This document shows, in pieces, positions 54,226-63,283 of a stretch of DNA of 64,000 bases. Source of the stretch: Scardovia inopinata JCM 12537 (lineage in GTDB: Bacteria; Actinomycetota; Actinomycetes; Actinomycetales; Bifidobacteriaceae); the NCBI RefSeq assembly GCF_001042695.1, contig NZ_AP012334.1, positions 1,733,863-1,797,862 on the forward strand, given 5' to 3'. The notes below the pieces were generated by a model. That model was not told the origin of the DNA. It was given only the letters and a program-made list of their open reading frames with translations, and searched no databases. The first letter of the stretch is position 1, and each line of letters begins with the position of its first letter. The position numbers and the translations under genes are program-made.

Positions 54226-55230
54226 ATGGAAAACTTCGAAAATCTTATTTCTCTGAATCATAAGACTTCCAAGGCCTCTCCTACGCGGGGAGAAACTGAA
54301 ACCCACCTTTATGATGCTGTCGTTATAGGCTCTGGTCCTGCAGGCTATACAGCTGCACTCTATTTAGGTCGTGCCGGATATGCTCCCCTCCTCATTGCTG
54401 GTGCCTTAACTCCGGGTGGACAGCTCGTCAATACCACTGAGGTTGAGAATTTTCCCGGATTCCCAGAGGGAATACTAGGTCCTGATCTTATGGAAAATAT
54501 GCGTAAGCAAGCAGAGAAATTTGGAACTATCCTTGTTTATGATGATGTCACCGAAACTGACTTATCAGGCACCATTAAAACTTTAACTACTGATTCTGGT
54601 ACGGTCTATCGAACTCGTACCGTAATTATTGCAACAGGTTCCAGCTACAGAAAATTGGGAATACCTGGCGAAGAACAGTATTCAGGTCGAGGAGTCTCCT
54701 ACTGTGCTACCTGTGACGGATTCTTCTTCAAAGACAAACCAATTGTTGTTGTTGGAGGTGGTGACACAGCTTTGACTGACGCCCTTTTCCTATCTCGTTT
54801 TGGTTCTTCCGTCACCCTTATCCATCGCCGTGATACTTTTAGGGGATCGCAAATCCTTGTTGAGAGGGCACAGAAGAACCCTCGTATCACATTTGTTTTA
54901 AATTCAACTGTGTCTGAAGTCAAGGGAGATGGCACCGCGGCTCAGTCTGTTATTGTTCATAACACACAATCAGGTAAGGACACAGAATTGGCTGCAAAGG
55001 GGGTCTTTATTGCCATTGGCTACACCCCGCAAACAAAATTCCTGGATAACAATCTGTCTTTGGATGATGACGGTTATATCCTTGTTGATGGCGAAACAAC
55101 TAAAACTAGCATACCCGGCGTCTTCGCAGCAGGCGATGCCGCAGATCGCATATACAGACAGGCAATTTCTGCTGCTGGTATGGGTTGCCGAGCAGCTCTT
55201 GATGCCCAGTCATACCTGGAAAACCTGTAG
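54226..55230 (+). CDS. trxB: Thioredoxin-disulfide reductase
   Basis: NADPH- and FAD-dependent reductase of thioredoxin. It has 334 residues from the ATG at 54226 (TGAGGA five bases upstream). FAD loop GSGPAGYTAALYLGRAG, redox-active CATC in YCATCDGFF, NADPH loop VVGGGDTALTDALFL, and FAD motif GVFAAGDAAD. Placement between murJ and parB is the standard actinobacterial order; a trxA gene, often next to it, is not present here. Confidence 0.96.
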   Translation: MENFENLISLNHKTSKASPTRGETETHLYDAVVIGSGPAGYTAALYLGRAGYAPLLIAGALTPGGQLVNTTEVENFPGFPEGILGPDLMENMRKQAEKFGTILVYDDVTETDLSGTIKTLTTDSGTVYRTRTVIIATGSSYRKLGIPGEEQYSGRGVSYCATCDGFFFKDKPIVVVGGGDTALTDALFLSRFGSSVTLIHRRDTFRGSQILVERAQKNPRITFVLNSTVSEVKGDGTAAQSVIVHNTQSGKDTELAAKGVFIAIGYTPQTKFLDNNLSLDDDGYILVDGETTKTSIPGVFAAGDAADRIYRQAISAAGMGCRAALDAQSYLENL

Positions 55231-55828
55231 AATCAGGGAAAAGTAATCCCCATAGTATCTGATAAATAGAAAAAGAAAATAGAAAATAGAAAACTGCTCT
55301 ACACTTTTTGTTTTACACTTCCCGTTCAACGGTTTTCGTTTGCCCTCTACTGTTGTGCTGTTTGCTGTTTGTTCCTTGCTGTTTACTCCATATCAACCGC
55401 CCCCCCTATCAAAACTCCCCCTTACTGGTAATCTCTCTATCATTTCCTTCTATCGTGGTCCTTCCATCAATGATCCATCTATTGGCGATCCCGCCATCGC
55501 AAATCCCGCCGCCATCGCTTCTTTTAGTATTCTCATCATTAATTTGATCGCTCCCCTTCGCCCTTTATTACCTAGATTATCCAGAGTTTTCTTATTTCTT
55601 GAGTTTTCTTATCCCTTCCAAGGTGTTTTGACCAAATCAGACCTACCTTTATTCATTTATATCTCGGCTTATTTACACTAAAATACCAAGCAAAATAAAA
55701 CAAAGTTAGGTAAAGTGTGAAGGCATACTCATGTAAGATACGCCCGCAAAGCATGCTTGCAAGGTATGCCTGCGCGTTTGATCGTGTTTATATAGCTCTA
55801 TAGATAAGTGGGTTTCTGCACACAGACT
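55231..55828. other. Pyrimidine-rich non-coding stretch between trxB and parB
   Basis: 598 bp, strongly C+T-rich on the plus strand from about 55290 to 55680, with short repeats (GCTGTTT units near 55365-55390, ATCCCGCCATCGC units near 55490-55515). No gene, RNA fold or clear terminator seen. Confidence 0.65.
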
Positions 55829-57976
55829 CTAGAACCAGCCATCGGAGACCGACTGACCTGATGAAGACGAACGGGTATCCTCTTTCTGAGCACTCCCCTG
55901 CTCTGACGATTTTCCTTCCGACGCATCGTATCTTTCCAGTGCACCATGTTGAATAATAGACATAATTCTATGCAAATCGTCTACAGAAGCGAAGGTAATT
56001 TCAATTCTTCCCTTTTTAGGCGTACCTTTAATTTTGACTTTAGTTTCGAAATAGTTCGCCAATTCATCAATTTCAGGAGCATCTGCCCATGCATTATCAG
56101 CACGCTGACGCTTCTGGCTTTTCTTTTTCCCTGCCTGGAGAGCGATAATTTCTTCAGTTGTTCTTACAGACAGCTCCTCTGCCACGATTCGATTGGCCAA
56201 TGATTCCATTAACTCACCAGAAGGCAGAGCAAGAAGTGCTCTTGCATGCCCAGCTGACAGAACGCCTGAGGCGACTTTTTTCTGTACTGAAGCAGGTAAC
56301 TGCAACAATCTCAAAGTATTGGAGATCTGTGGCCTCGATTTAGAGATAGACTGGGATAACTGCTCTTGGGTCAGCCCAAAATCCTCCATCATCTGCTGAT
56401 AAGCTGCAGCCTCTTCCAGCGGATTTAAAGCAACTCGGTGAAGATTTTCCAGAAGGGCATCACGAAGCATACTGTTATCTGAAGTTGTTCTTACAATGGC
56501 AGGAATGGTCTTCAGACCTGCTAATTTACTGGCGCGCAGGCGCCTCTCCCCCATAATTAATTCATATTCCGTGGGGAAATCATCATCTCTATCGCGCTTT
56601 CTTACCACAACTGGTTGTAAAACGCCAACTTGCTTGATAGATTCAGCCAATTCAGCCAATTCATCATCATCAAAAATGGTCCTTGGCTGCTTCTCATTTG
56701 GTGATATCTGCTCAATTGACAGTTCTGCTAGATACCCACCAGCGACGGGTAAAAGATCATCATTCGATTCTTTCGAGCTGTCTGCATTCTCACTCTCATC
56801 GCCGACTTCTTCTATTGGAGCATTACCTATTTTGCCAGCAGTCATTCTCCCGCTATAGTCTGTTTTTTTGCTATTACCCCTTTTCTTCCTGTTCTTCCTG
56901 TCGGCTGTTTCCTTGCTATCAGTTTTTGCTTTATCACCAGGAACTTTCTCTATTTCATAATTTTCGTTTTCTAGCCTGCTTTCTTTTGTTTTTTTATCAT
57001 TGGTTTCAGTAGGATTTGTTTCGATACTACTGGTTCTCATCTCTTGCTCTGCCAATGTTTCACGTGAAACATTGATTGCTGAACTCTTAGTTTTTCCCGT
57101 TATATCAACGGTTTCGACAGATTGTATTGATGGATTTTTGGGTTTTCCTTTAACTGCCTTTGCTACACTTTCAGATAAAGCTTCATGTGTCGATTCATCA
57201 TGATTTGGCGCATCAACCAACCCTTTACCATCTGTACTATCATTACCGCTATTAGCTTCCGGCTCAGAGTCGGCAGATGCCTTCTCATTGATCTTCACAG
57301 CGAATGCAGAAGCAAGCTCTCCTTCACCATGAACCTTTTCTTCATCAGACTTAATCGTATCATTCGTATAATCTTCGTCGGCATTGAGAGAGGTATCAGA
57401 CAGAACATCATTTTTAGGGTGATTTTGTTGCTTATCGTTATTCTGAGCATTCGACTGTGCGGATTGGTTACGATCAGTAGCAGGCATCTCACTGGCGGGC
57501 ATCAGTTTACCAGAATTACTTAGTTTATTATCAACTCGATCCTGTTCTGTAGAATTATTCTGCTTAGCTGTATATTTCTGGTCGTCCCGATCAGTCGAGT
57601 CTATAGTGCCTTCCACTTGTGCCGAGTATTCATCATTCTGCTCATCACCAAGATACTGTCCCAAACCTGCTGTGCTAGGTTCAAAAAATAAATTACTTGG
57701 ATGTATTGAATCTGCAAGTGGTGGGATATAATAGTGCGAATTTCGGTTCTTTTTTCCCTTGAGACCACCGTCTTTACCAGATTCGTGATTATCAGTACTG
57801 AATGTTTCACGTGAAACATTCTCTGTCTGAGGCGTATTTTTTGTTCTTTGCCTTGGACTACCTTTACGTTTATTCGAAGCTAGATCCTGTTTTTCGAATC
57901 CTTCTTCCTCATCTAATTTAGGAAGATCAGGGAAGAGCGCTCCAATGCCTTTTCCTAACCGCGACTTCCTTGCCAT
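55829..57976 (-). CDS. parB: Chromosome partitioning protein ParB with a large low-complexity insert
   Basis: CTP-dependent DNA clamp that loads at parS and spreads. It has 715 residues; typical ParB has 300-450. Residues 1-22 hold the ParA-contact motif (RLGKGIGALFPDLP). Residues ~25-410 are a Lys/Asp/Glu/Ser/Asn-rich, probably disordered insert. The core is normal: ELSIEQISPNEKQPR, GERRLRASKLAGL (CTP/triphosphate motif), the helix-turn-helix with LTQEQLSQSISKSRPQISN, and a C-terminal dimer domain. Two perfect parS sites lie in the insert. The ATG overlaps the parA stop by one base. Confidence 0.95.
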   Translation of the reverse strand: MARKSRLGKGIGALFPDLPKLDEEEGFEKQDLASNKRKGSPRQRTKNTPQTENVSRETFSTDNHESGKDGGLKGKKNRNSHYYIPPLADSIHPSNLFFEPSTAGLGQYLGDEQNDEYSAQVEGTIDSTDRDDQKYTAKQNNSTEQDRVDNKLSNSGKLMPASEMPATDRNQSAQSNAQNNDKQQNHPKNDVLSDTSLNADEDYTNDTIKSDEEKVHGEGELASAFAVKINEKASADSEPEANSGNDSTDGKGLVDAPNHDESTHEALSESVAKAVKGKPKNPSIQSVETVDITGKTKSSAINVSRETLAEQEMRTSSIETNPTETNDKKTKESRLENENYEIEKVPGDKAKTDSKETADRKNRKKRGNSKKTDYSGRMTAGKIGNAPIEEVGDESENADSSKESNDDLLPVAGGYLAELSIEQISPNEKQPRTIFDDDELAELAESIKQVGVLQPVVVRKRDRDDDFPTEYELIMGERRLRASKLAGLKTIPAIVRTTSDNSMLRDALLENLHRVALNPLEEAAAYQQMMEDFGLTQEQLSQSISKSRPQISNTLRLLQLPASVQKKVASGVLSAGHARALLALPSGELMESLANRIVAEELSVRTTEEIIALQAGKKKSQKRQRADNAWADAPEIDELANYFETKVKIKGTPKKGRIEITFASVDDLHRIMSIIQHGALERYDASEGKSSEQGSAQKEDTRSSSSGQSVSDGWF
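57056..57071. other. parS: parS site (16 of 16 match) within parB
   Basis: TGTTTCACGTGAAACA, exact consensus palindrome. On the minus strand it encodes Asn-Val-Ser-Arg-Glu-Thr near residue 302 of ParB, within the low-complexity insert. Confidence 0.96.
57803..57818. other. parS: parS site (16 of 16 match) within parB
   Basis: TGTTTCACGTGAAACA, exact consensus. It encodes Asn-Val-Ser-Arg-Glu-Thr near residue 53 of ParB. Confidence 0.96.
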
Positions 57977-59004
57977 TATTCGATTCCTTTCTGATCCAAC
58001 ATTTCTAATACATTACGAGACCGCTTATTAATTTCAAGTGCAGCTTCACGATAAGCAATCGCTCCATTACCTCTTTTATCATATGTAATTACACTTTGAT
58101 TGAAACTTGGAGCTTCAGATATCCTCACGGAGCGGGGGATAGTAGTATTAAGAACAATATCTTTATAATGTTCTTTTATTTGGTCATAAACTTCTTTACT
58201 TAATAGTGTACGTTTATCAAACATGGTAACCAACATACTGGAAATAATAAGGCCTTTATTCAGGGACCTCTGAACCAGCTGTATGGTATGTAAAAGCTGC
58301 CCAAGTCCTTCAAGCGCATAGTATTCTGCCTGTATTGGAATCAAAACTTCATGGGCTGCGCACAATGCATTTAGAACCAATAGACCCAGGCTGGGAGCAC
58401 AATCAATAATGACATAGTCATATGGTTTGTCGCATGAATTGAGATATTTTTTCAATTGAATTTTAAGAAGATCTGTCCTATTCTCCATATCGACAATCTC
58501 AAGTTCAGCCCCGCTAAGATCAATGCTTGAAGGGATAACATCCAGTTTTTTTAGATCCGGACATTTCTGTACCGCTTCAGACATATCAGCCTGGCCTTCG
58601 ATCACATCGTAGACTGTAATGTCATCGGAGCCATGCGAAACACCCAATGCAGTCGATGCATTACCTTGTGGATCCATATCAATAACGAGTATCCGCAAAC
58701 CTGCTTCAGCAAAAGCTGCAGCAAGATTAACCGCAGACGTTGTTTTCCCAACCCCGCCTTTTTGATTAGAGACCGCAATAATTCTTGTCTTCTTAGGATG
58801 TCTGAATTTTGCCTTATTTATCTTTTCCAGACGCTCTTTTTCACCAACAAGTTCACTTCCAAATCCACTAGAGGAGTTGCCAAAAATGCGTTTAAGTACA
58901 TCTTGAGCAGACTCAAAAACTGGCTCAGGTTGCTCAGGAGAAGCATTATCAGACACATTCGAAGAAGAATCTTCTGGTAATGTTTCACGTGAAACATTCG
59001 ACAT
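57976..59004 (-). CDS. parA: Chromosome partitioning ATPase ParA
   Basis: ATPase that moves ParB-parS complexes along the nucleoid. It has 342 residues. Deviant Walker A QKGGVGKTTSAVNLA, with VIDMDPQGNAST and the switch DYVIIDCAPSLG. About 70 N-terminal residues precede the ATPase core and contain a second Asn-Val-Ser start (SSSNVSDN). The ATG has AAGGGGG four bases upstream. A parS site occupies codons 3-8. The upstream spacer carries a perfect DnaA box. Confidence 0.96.
   Translation of the reverse strand: MSNVSRETLPEDSSSNVSDNASPEQPEPVFESAQDVLKRIFGNSSSGFGSELVGEKERLEKINKAKFRHPKKTRIIAVSNQKGGVGKTTSAVNLAAAFAEAGLRILVIDMDPQGNASTALGVSHGSDDITVYDVIEGQADMSEAVQKCPDLKKLDVIPSSIDLSGAELEIVDMENRTDLLKIQLKKYLNSCDKPYDYVIIDCAPSLGLLVLNALCAAHEVLIPIQAEYYALEGLGQLLHTIQLVQRSLNKGLIISSMLVTMFDKRTLLSKEVYDQIKEHYKDIVLNTTIPRSVRISEAPSFNQSVITYDKRGNGAIAYREAALEINKRSRNVLEMLDQKGIE
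58981..58996. other. parS: parS site (16 of 16 match) at the start of parA
   Basis: TGTTTCACGTGAAACA, exact consensus. It begins in the third codon of parA and encodes Asn-Val-Ser-Arg-Glu-Thr. Confidence 0.96.
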
Positions 59005-59851
59005 GGTACCCCCTTAGTTGTTCTCTACTATTGTTCTATGTTTCATCGACACATGCAAGTCGACCATTGATTATGTGGATAACTGGAACAAGAGTTCTGC
59101 ACAACTCTCGGCGTGTCATTATGTAGCATTCTTTTATTTATCATCATTCATTATGGCTAAACAAACTAAACAGGGAATGGACGGATAGAGAACAAGCACA
59201 GTAATATAAATTGTTAATAGGGGAAACTGCTCATAGGAGAAACTATTTACAAGGAAAATCTGCAAAACAATAAAATGATGCCAAGATAAAAACAATTTAA
59301 ATGTACCATTAAAATAAATCTATTAAAGAAGGTCTATTAAAAATAGAGTAGGGGAGTGGCAAATAGAGAATGGTGAATAGGGAATAGGGAATAAAGAGTA
59401 GAAAATGATGAATCAAGGATAGGAAGTAGGGGGATAAGAGATAAGGGATAAGAGATAAGGAACGGCGAATAAAGAATAGGCAAGGAGAGAGTACAGACAA
59501 GTAATAACAAGTAACGAATAATATGATAAGTAATAAGTAAGGTAAAGAATCGACGGGCGAGGAGGAAAGGAGAGGGAATGAATACAGTGAATAAAGCATA
59601 AGTGAGGAGGGATAGGATAAACAGAGTAGAGCAAGCAGAGTAAGAACCAGGGGGAGTGGGATAAGCAATGAGAAGTAAGCAATGAAGCGAAAGACCACCG
59701 GCAGAGGAAAGCTCTCAAATTATTCACAGAAAATATCCAGGAAATACTATGTTTTGCAAGTTTATGTATTGCAAATCGCTAATTTTATATACACAATACA
59801 CACAAAGCCAAAAATGCCACTATGCATTACGGAAAATTATGCAGTGGAAAA
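59005..59851. other. Long non-coding spacer between rsmG and parA, mostly purine-rich
   Basis: 847 bp. Near parA (59040-59130) are a perfect DnaA box, an inverted repeat AGAGTT/AACTCT and the GACACGCCGAGA motif. From about 59160 to 59690 the plus strand is strongly A+G-rich with few cytosines, including an exact 14-bp duplication GGGATAAGAGATAA (59431-59458) and many GGAATA/GATAAG units. Reading frames here are repetitive and lack ribosome sites, so I call it non-coding. Confidence 0.75.
59074..59082 (-). promoter_or_regulatory. DnaA box in the parAB promoter region
   Basis: TTATCCACA on the minus strand, perfect consensus, 70 bases upstream of the parA start. It may couple parAB expression to DnaA. 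Confidence 0.7.
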
Positions 59852-60616
59852 TCAACGAACCTGAACAATTACTACATGAGTGGGTTCCAGCTGGGGAGCT
59901 ACAGGGGCCTGACACACGCGAGTAGAAACAGCACCATTTTTCTTGAGTTCTTTCCGTGCTTTTTCCAATTCAGCAGCGGCAGACTTCCCCTTCAGGGCAA
60001 TCAATCTCCCAGATTTCTTAAGCAAAGGTAGGGTCATACCAGCTAACTTAGTCATAGGCGCCACAGCCCGGCAGGTAACAATATCATATCCATTGAAATG
60101 CTCTGACTGAGCTTGACGAGACCCGGGCTTCCGCCCTCTGCGGCCAGCATTGGCACGGCTAGAGTCAACATGTCCCCCGCTGGTACGGGAAAATTCCTTT
60201 TTTTTCGATATAAGTTCCTCAGTCCTAGCCCTGACAACCGTAGCATTAGTCAGCTGAAGCATATCAACCATTTCAGCCAGCCACTCACACCGACGCTCCA
60301 TGGGCTCTATCAGATCAAAAGAAACCGCCGGGAAGCAGGCTGCCAACACGATCCCTGGAAATCCGCCCCCAGTACCAACGTCACCAATAGTTACTTGGCG
60401 ATCGGTTTCCGGGTCAGGAAGCATTTCCTTAATAAAAGGCACAAGCGCAGCAGAATTCAGAATATGCCGTTCCCATATAATATCACCATCTCTGGGGCCA
60501 ATAAGTCCACGAATCAGACCTTCATCTTCCAGTTTTTTGTGGAAAAGTTCCATCTTCCCAGCAGCGTCCCCAAAAACTTCTGAAATAATCGGGGAGTGGT
60601 CTAGTTGATCTGTCAC
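59852..60616 (-). CDS. rsmG: 16S rRNA (guanine-527 N7)-methyltransferase
   Basis: Methylates G527 in the 16S rRNA 530 loop; loss gives low-level streptomycin resistance in many bacteria. It has 254 residues. SAM motif VTIGDVGTGGGFPGIVLA; the N-terminal IIWERHILNSAALVPF is the family signature; ALKGKSAAAELEKA lies near the C-terminus. A basic insert of about 35 residues (near 135-170, with AGRRGRKPGSRQ) is longer than usual. The ATG overlaps the jag stop by four bases. Confidence 0.95.
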   Translation of the reverse strand: MTDQLDHSPIISEVFGDAAGKMELFHKKLEDEGLIRGLIGPRDGDIIWERHILNSAALVPFIKEMLPDPETDRQVTIGDVGTGGGFPGIVLAACFPAVSFDLIEPMERRCEWLAEMVDMLQLTNATVVRARTEELISKKKEFSRTSGGHVDSSRANAGRRGRKPGSRQAQSEHFNGYDIVTCRAVAPMTKLAGMTLPLLKKSGRLIALKGKSAAAELEKARKELKKNGAVSTRVCQAPVAPQLEPTHVVIVQVR

Positions 60617-61299
60617 TCGGCTTCCGATTCCTTATCGTATTCATCATCGTAGGAATCAGCATCCTCGAGGTCTTCTGTAGAATCAAACGTATCTGTAAAA
60701 TCCTCATCCTTGACAAAACCATCGTCGCCCTCATCAGGCAAGCCTTCATTAGCATTAGCCGGATTTTCATCAACCAGATCGGGATCAGCCAGATCTTCAT
60801 CATCATTGCTGGCCTTCAGATAGACCGTCACGTATCGTTTAGGTTCAACTCCGTGAGAGCGGGATTTAAGTCCTTCTGCCCGAACAATATCGTGTACAAT
60901 TTTGCGCTCAAAAGAGTTCATATATCGCAAAGAGACAGGATCTCCTGACTCCCGCACCTCATCTACTGCATCCAGGGCAACGTCCTCTAAATGCTTGCGG
61001 CGGCGGGCCAGATAACCATCAACATCCACAATCAACCGGGATCGTTCGCCCGTTCTCTCCTGAACAGCTAAGCGGGAAAGGAGCTGAAGCGCGTTCACTA
61101 CTTCACCATGATGCCCTATTAGGTTCTTGATGTCTTTGTCATCATCAGCCACAATTTCCACCGTCGGATGCCCATTGTGAACAGAGAGCTCTATATCGCC
61201 CTCATAATCAATGATGTCCAGCAGACCTTCGAGATAATCAGCCGCAATATCAGCCTCATCGTTAAGCTGATCAATGGTCTTTTCCTCGTCGTCTACCAT
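60613..61299 (-). CDS. jag: Jag/KhpB RNA-binding protein
   Basis: RNA-binding regulator with KH and R3H domains, linked to cell division and wall elongation in Gram-positives. It has 228 residues. The KH core is IKNLIGHHGEVVNALQLLSR and the R3H motif is in FERKIVHDIV. No N-terminal Jag-N domain is present, as usual for actinobacteria. The last ~50 residues are very acidic. AAAGGAG lies six bases before ATG. It sits between yidC and rsmG. Confidence 0.93.
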   Translation of the reverse strand: MVDDEEKTIDQLNDEADIAADYLEGLLDIIDYEGDIELSVHNGHPTVEIVADDDKDIKNLIGHHGEVVNALQLLSRLAVQERTGERSRLIVDVDGYLARRRKHLEDVALDAVDEVRESGDPVSLRYMNSFERKIVHDIVRAEGLKSRSHGVEPKRYVTVYLKASNDDEDLADPDLVDENPANANEGLPDEGDDGFVKDEDFTDTFDSTEDLEDADSYDDEYDKESEAE

Positions 61300-61386
61300 A
61301 AAAACTCCTTTATACCGTCAGACTCAGTACTATATGATTCTGATTTTCACTTATACAAACTTTTCGGTACACTCCATCATACTCGC

Positions 61387-62379
61387 TTATTTCTTCCTTT
61401 TTTTGCGAGTCGGCTGTTTGCGCTGATGACCTTCCTTAGCCAGACGCTCTTCCTGAGCTTTTGCCTTTTGCAGCTCTTCCTCTTCAATAGAAATTTCTCC
61501 AGCACGCTTACGGCGAGCTTGTTCTCGCTTATAGTCACGCTTTTCTTTGGCTTCAGCAGCAGGAGAATCAGGAGTAGGCATGTTGTAAACCTGCCAGAAA
61601 GTCTGTCCTAGAGTCCACATGTTGTTAGTCAGCCAGTAAACCAGAACAGCGAAGGGGAAGGTGATACCAGAAAAGATATACATAATGGGGAAGATGAATG
61701 ACATTGCCATCTGCGTCCGGTAGGAATTACCCTGCATAGATGTGCGGGGCATGTTTCTGCGAACATTGTGCCACTGGGAATAGAACATCGTCAGACACAT
61801 GAGGGCGACGAAAATTCCTATGGTGATTTTTCCGCCAGTATCTTCAGAATTAAACATGGAAGCCAGAGTAATGTTAAAAACCTTAGCATTCGCAAACTCT
61901 GTAGATACTTCCTTGTTGAAAGCTCCCAGGGGTCCCCTTTGACCGTTAGCAATATAGGTCACAGCAGACAGGGTATAGAACATAGCCATAAATACAGGGC
62001 TTTGAAGCAAAGCAGGTAGACAGGATCCAGCTGGATTGGCGTGATTTTCCTGATACAGCTTCATGGTTTCCCGGCTCATAGCTTCCCGGCTGGCCTGATC
62101 ATTCTTACCTTTGTATTTTCTTTGAATTTTCTGCAACTGAGGTTGCATAGCCTGCATATTTCGCATGGAAACCATTTGCTTAATAAACAAAGGAAGGATG
62201 AGCAAACGAACAAGAACCACCAGAAGCATAACCGAAATAACCCAGGCTACGCCCTGACCGCCAATTACACCGATAGCTGTTAATATATCGTGGAAAAACT
62301 TAATCACATAAGTTAGTGCGATTTCCAGTGGTCTTAAAATAGTATAAAACCAGCCAAAAAATCCTCGATCCAGTACCAT
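61387..62379 (-). CDS. yidC: Membrane protein insertase YidC
   Basis: Inserts proteins into the cytoplasmic membrane, alone or with SecYEG. It has 330 residues, short like other Gram-positive YidC (no large external P1 domain). Five membrane helices are visible; the hydrophilic-groove arginine is expected in the first core helix (VVLVRLLILPLFIKQM). The C-terminal ~65 residues are Lys/Arg/Glu-rich and end KKRKK, fitting ribosome contact. AAGGGGA lies before the ATG. Confidence 0.95.
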   Translation of the reverse strand: MVLDRGFFGWFYTILRPLEIALTYVIKFFHDILTAIGVIGGQGVAWVISVMLLVVLVRLLILPLFIKQMVSMRNMQAMQPQLQKIQRKYKGKNDQASREAMSRETMKLYQENHANPAGSCLPALLQSPVFMAMFYTLSAVTYIANGQRGPLGAFNKEVSTEFANAKVFNITLASMFNSEDTGGKITIGIFVALMCLTMFYSQWHNVRRNMPRTSMQGNSYRTQMAMSFIFPIMYIFSGITFPFAVLVYWLTNNMWTLGQTFWQVYNMPTPDSPAAEAKEKRDYKREQARRKRAGEISIEEEELQKAKAQEERLAKEGHQRKQPTRKKRKK

Positions 62380-62442
62380 ACTTCCCCTTAACGGTTACTC
62401 GGTTGTGCTGTATACTCTTGTGAACGGTAGTCGTCGTATTTT

Positions 62443-62847
62443 CTATTCGTCGATATTGGTATCACGTTCGTGCTCGATTATACATGAACGCCTGGCGTTT
62501 ATCACATCTTTCTGCGCCTTGTCAATCCAGTCTTCAGGAACTAGTCTTTCTTCTTCATGAGCAGAAGACCAGGAAAAGCGATAAAAAACTGAAAATTTAT
62601 GAGGAACATCATCAATTCCTCCGTCACTCCAGGGTCTGCAGCGAAGAAGGCGAAGAAGCGCAAGTAGGCCGCCTTTAATAGCACCGAACCGTTGAACTGC
62701 AACTACTGCATAGGTGGAACACGTTGGATAGAATTTGCATGATGGGGGTTTAAGAGGTGAAATTCGGGTCCTGTAAAAAACGAGACCTTGTAAGACTCTT
62801 TTTTGAAGCCAGGTTGGCTTCTTCGGATTCTCATGAAAGTTCGTCAT
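62443..62847 (-). CDS. yidD: Membrane protein insertion efficiency factor YidD
   Basis: Small peripheral membrane protein that aids YidC. It has 134 residues; the family core is YRTRISPLKPPSCKFYPTCSTYA, with the conserved cysteines, followed by LLRLLRCRPWSDGGIDDVP. A C-terminal extension of about 45 residues goes beyond the usual 70-90. It overlaps rnpA by four bases and is 63 bases ahead of yidC. Confidence 0.95.
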   Translation of the reverse strand: MTNFHENPKKPTWLQKRVLQGLVFYRTRISPLKPPSCKFYPTCSTYAVVAVQRFGAIKGGLLALLRLLRCRPWSDGGIDDVPHKFSVFYRFSWSSAHEEERLVPEDWIDKAQKDVINARRSCIIEHERDTNIDE

Positions 62848-63245
62848 GACAACTGTGATTCCGCGGATAACGTGTGGTTTATATCAAGAAAGAGTTTTTC
62901 AACCTGTTTATCTAACTGATTGAAGGTGACGTGGGCTGCTGATGGCTTTGCCCTCATAACACAGTCAAGGGAAAGAAAGCGACACAAATCTACCGAATCT
63001 GCCGAATCGTCTGAGGCAAGCGGAATCTTCAAAAGATTTTCATGACGACGGGCTAAAACTCTGAAACGGCGTTTAACCTTATTACGGTCAACAGCATGAC
63101 CGACAGCCTTAGAAACAGCTAAACCCAACCGAAGACGGCCCGTCTGTCCGCTAATTTTGTAGTGAACGACTAAATCCTTGCTAACCGCTTTTTTTCGGGT
63201 TTTCAATACAGCCAGAAAATCATCATGCTTTTTCAGTCTATCCAT
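62844..63245 (-). CDS. rnpA: Ribonuclease P protein component
   Basis: Protein subunit of RNase P, which matures tRNA 5' ends. It has 133 residues from the ATG at 63245. The RNR signature is AVGHAVDRNKVKRRFRVLAR. The N-terminal RLKKHDDFLAVLKTR is also typical. An in-frame GTG at 63251 is an alternative start that overlaps the ribosome site GAGGTGG. It follows rpmH, from which it is separated by a terminator-like stem and a 19-bp duplication. Confidence 0.94.
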   Translation of the reverse strand: MDRLKKHDDFLAVLKTRKKAVSKDLVVHYKISGQTGRLRLGLAVSKAVGHAVDRNKVKRRFRVLARRHENLLKIPLASDDSADSVDLCRFLSLDCVMRAKPSAAHVTFNQLDKQVEKLFLDINHTLSAESQLS

Positions 63246-63283
63246 GACCACCTCAATGAATTACTGCCAGCATTGCTGCCAGC

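Noticed and set aside
59309..59727. Two overlapping minus-strand ORFs of 104 and 129 codons in the purine-rich tract
   Set aside because: They are low-complexity Leu/Ser/Tyr/Pro strings produced by the pyrimidine-rich strand; no ribosome site and no family.
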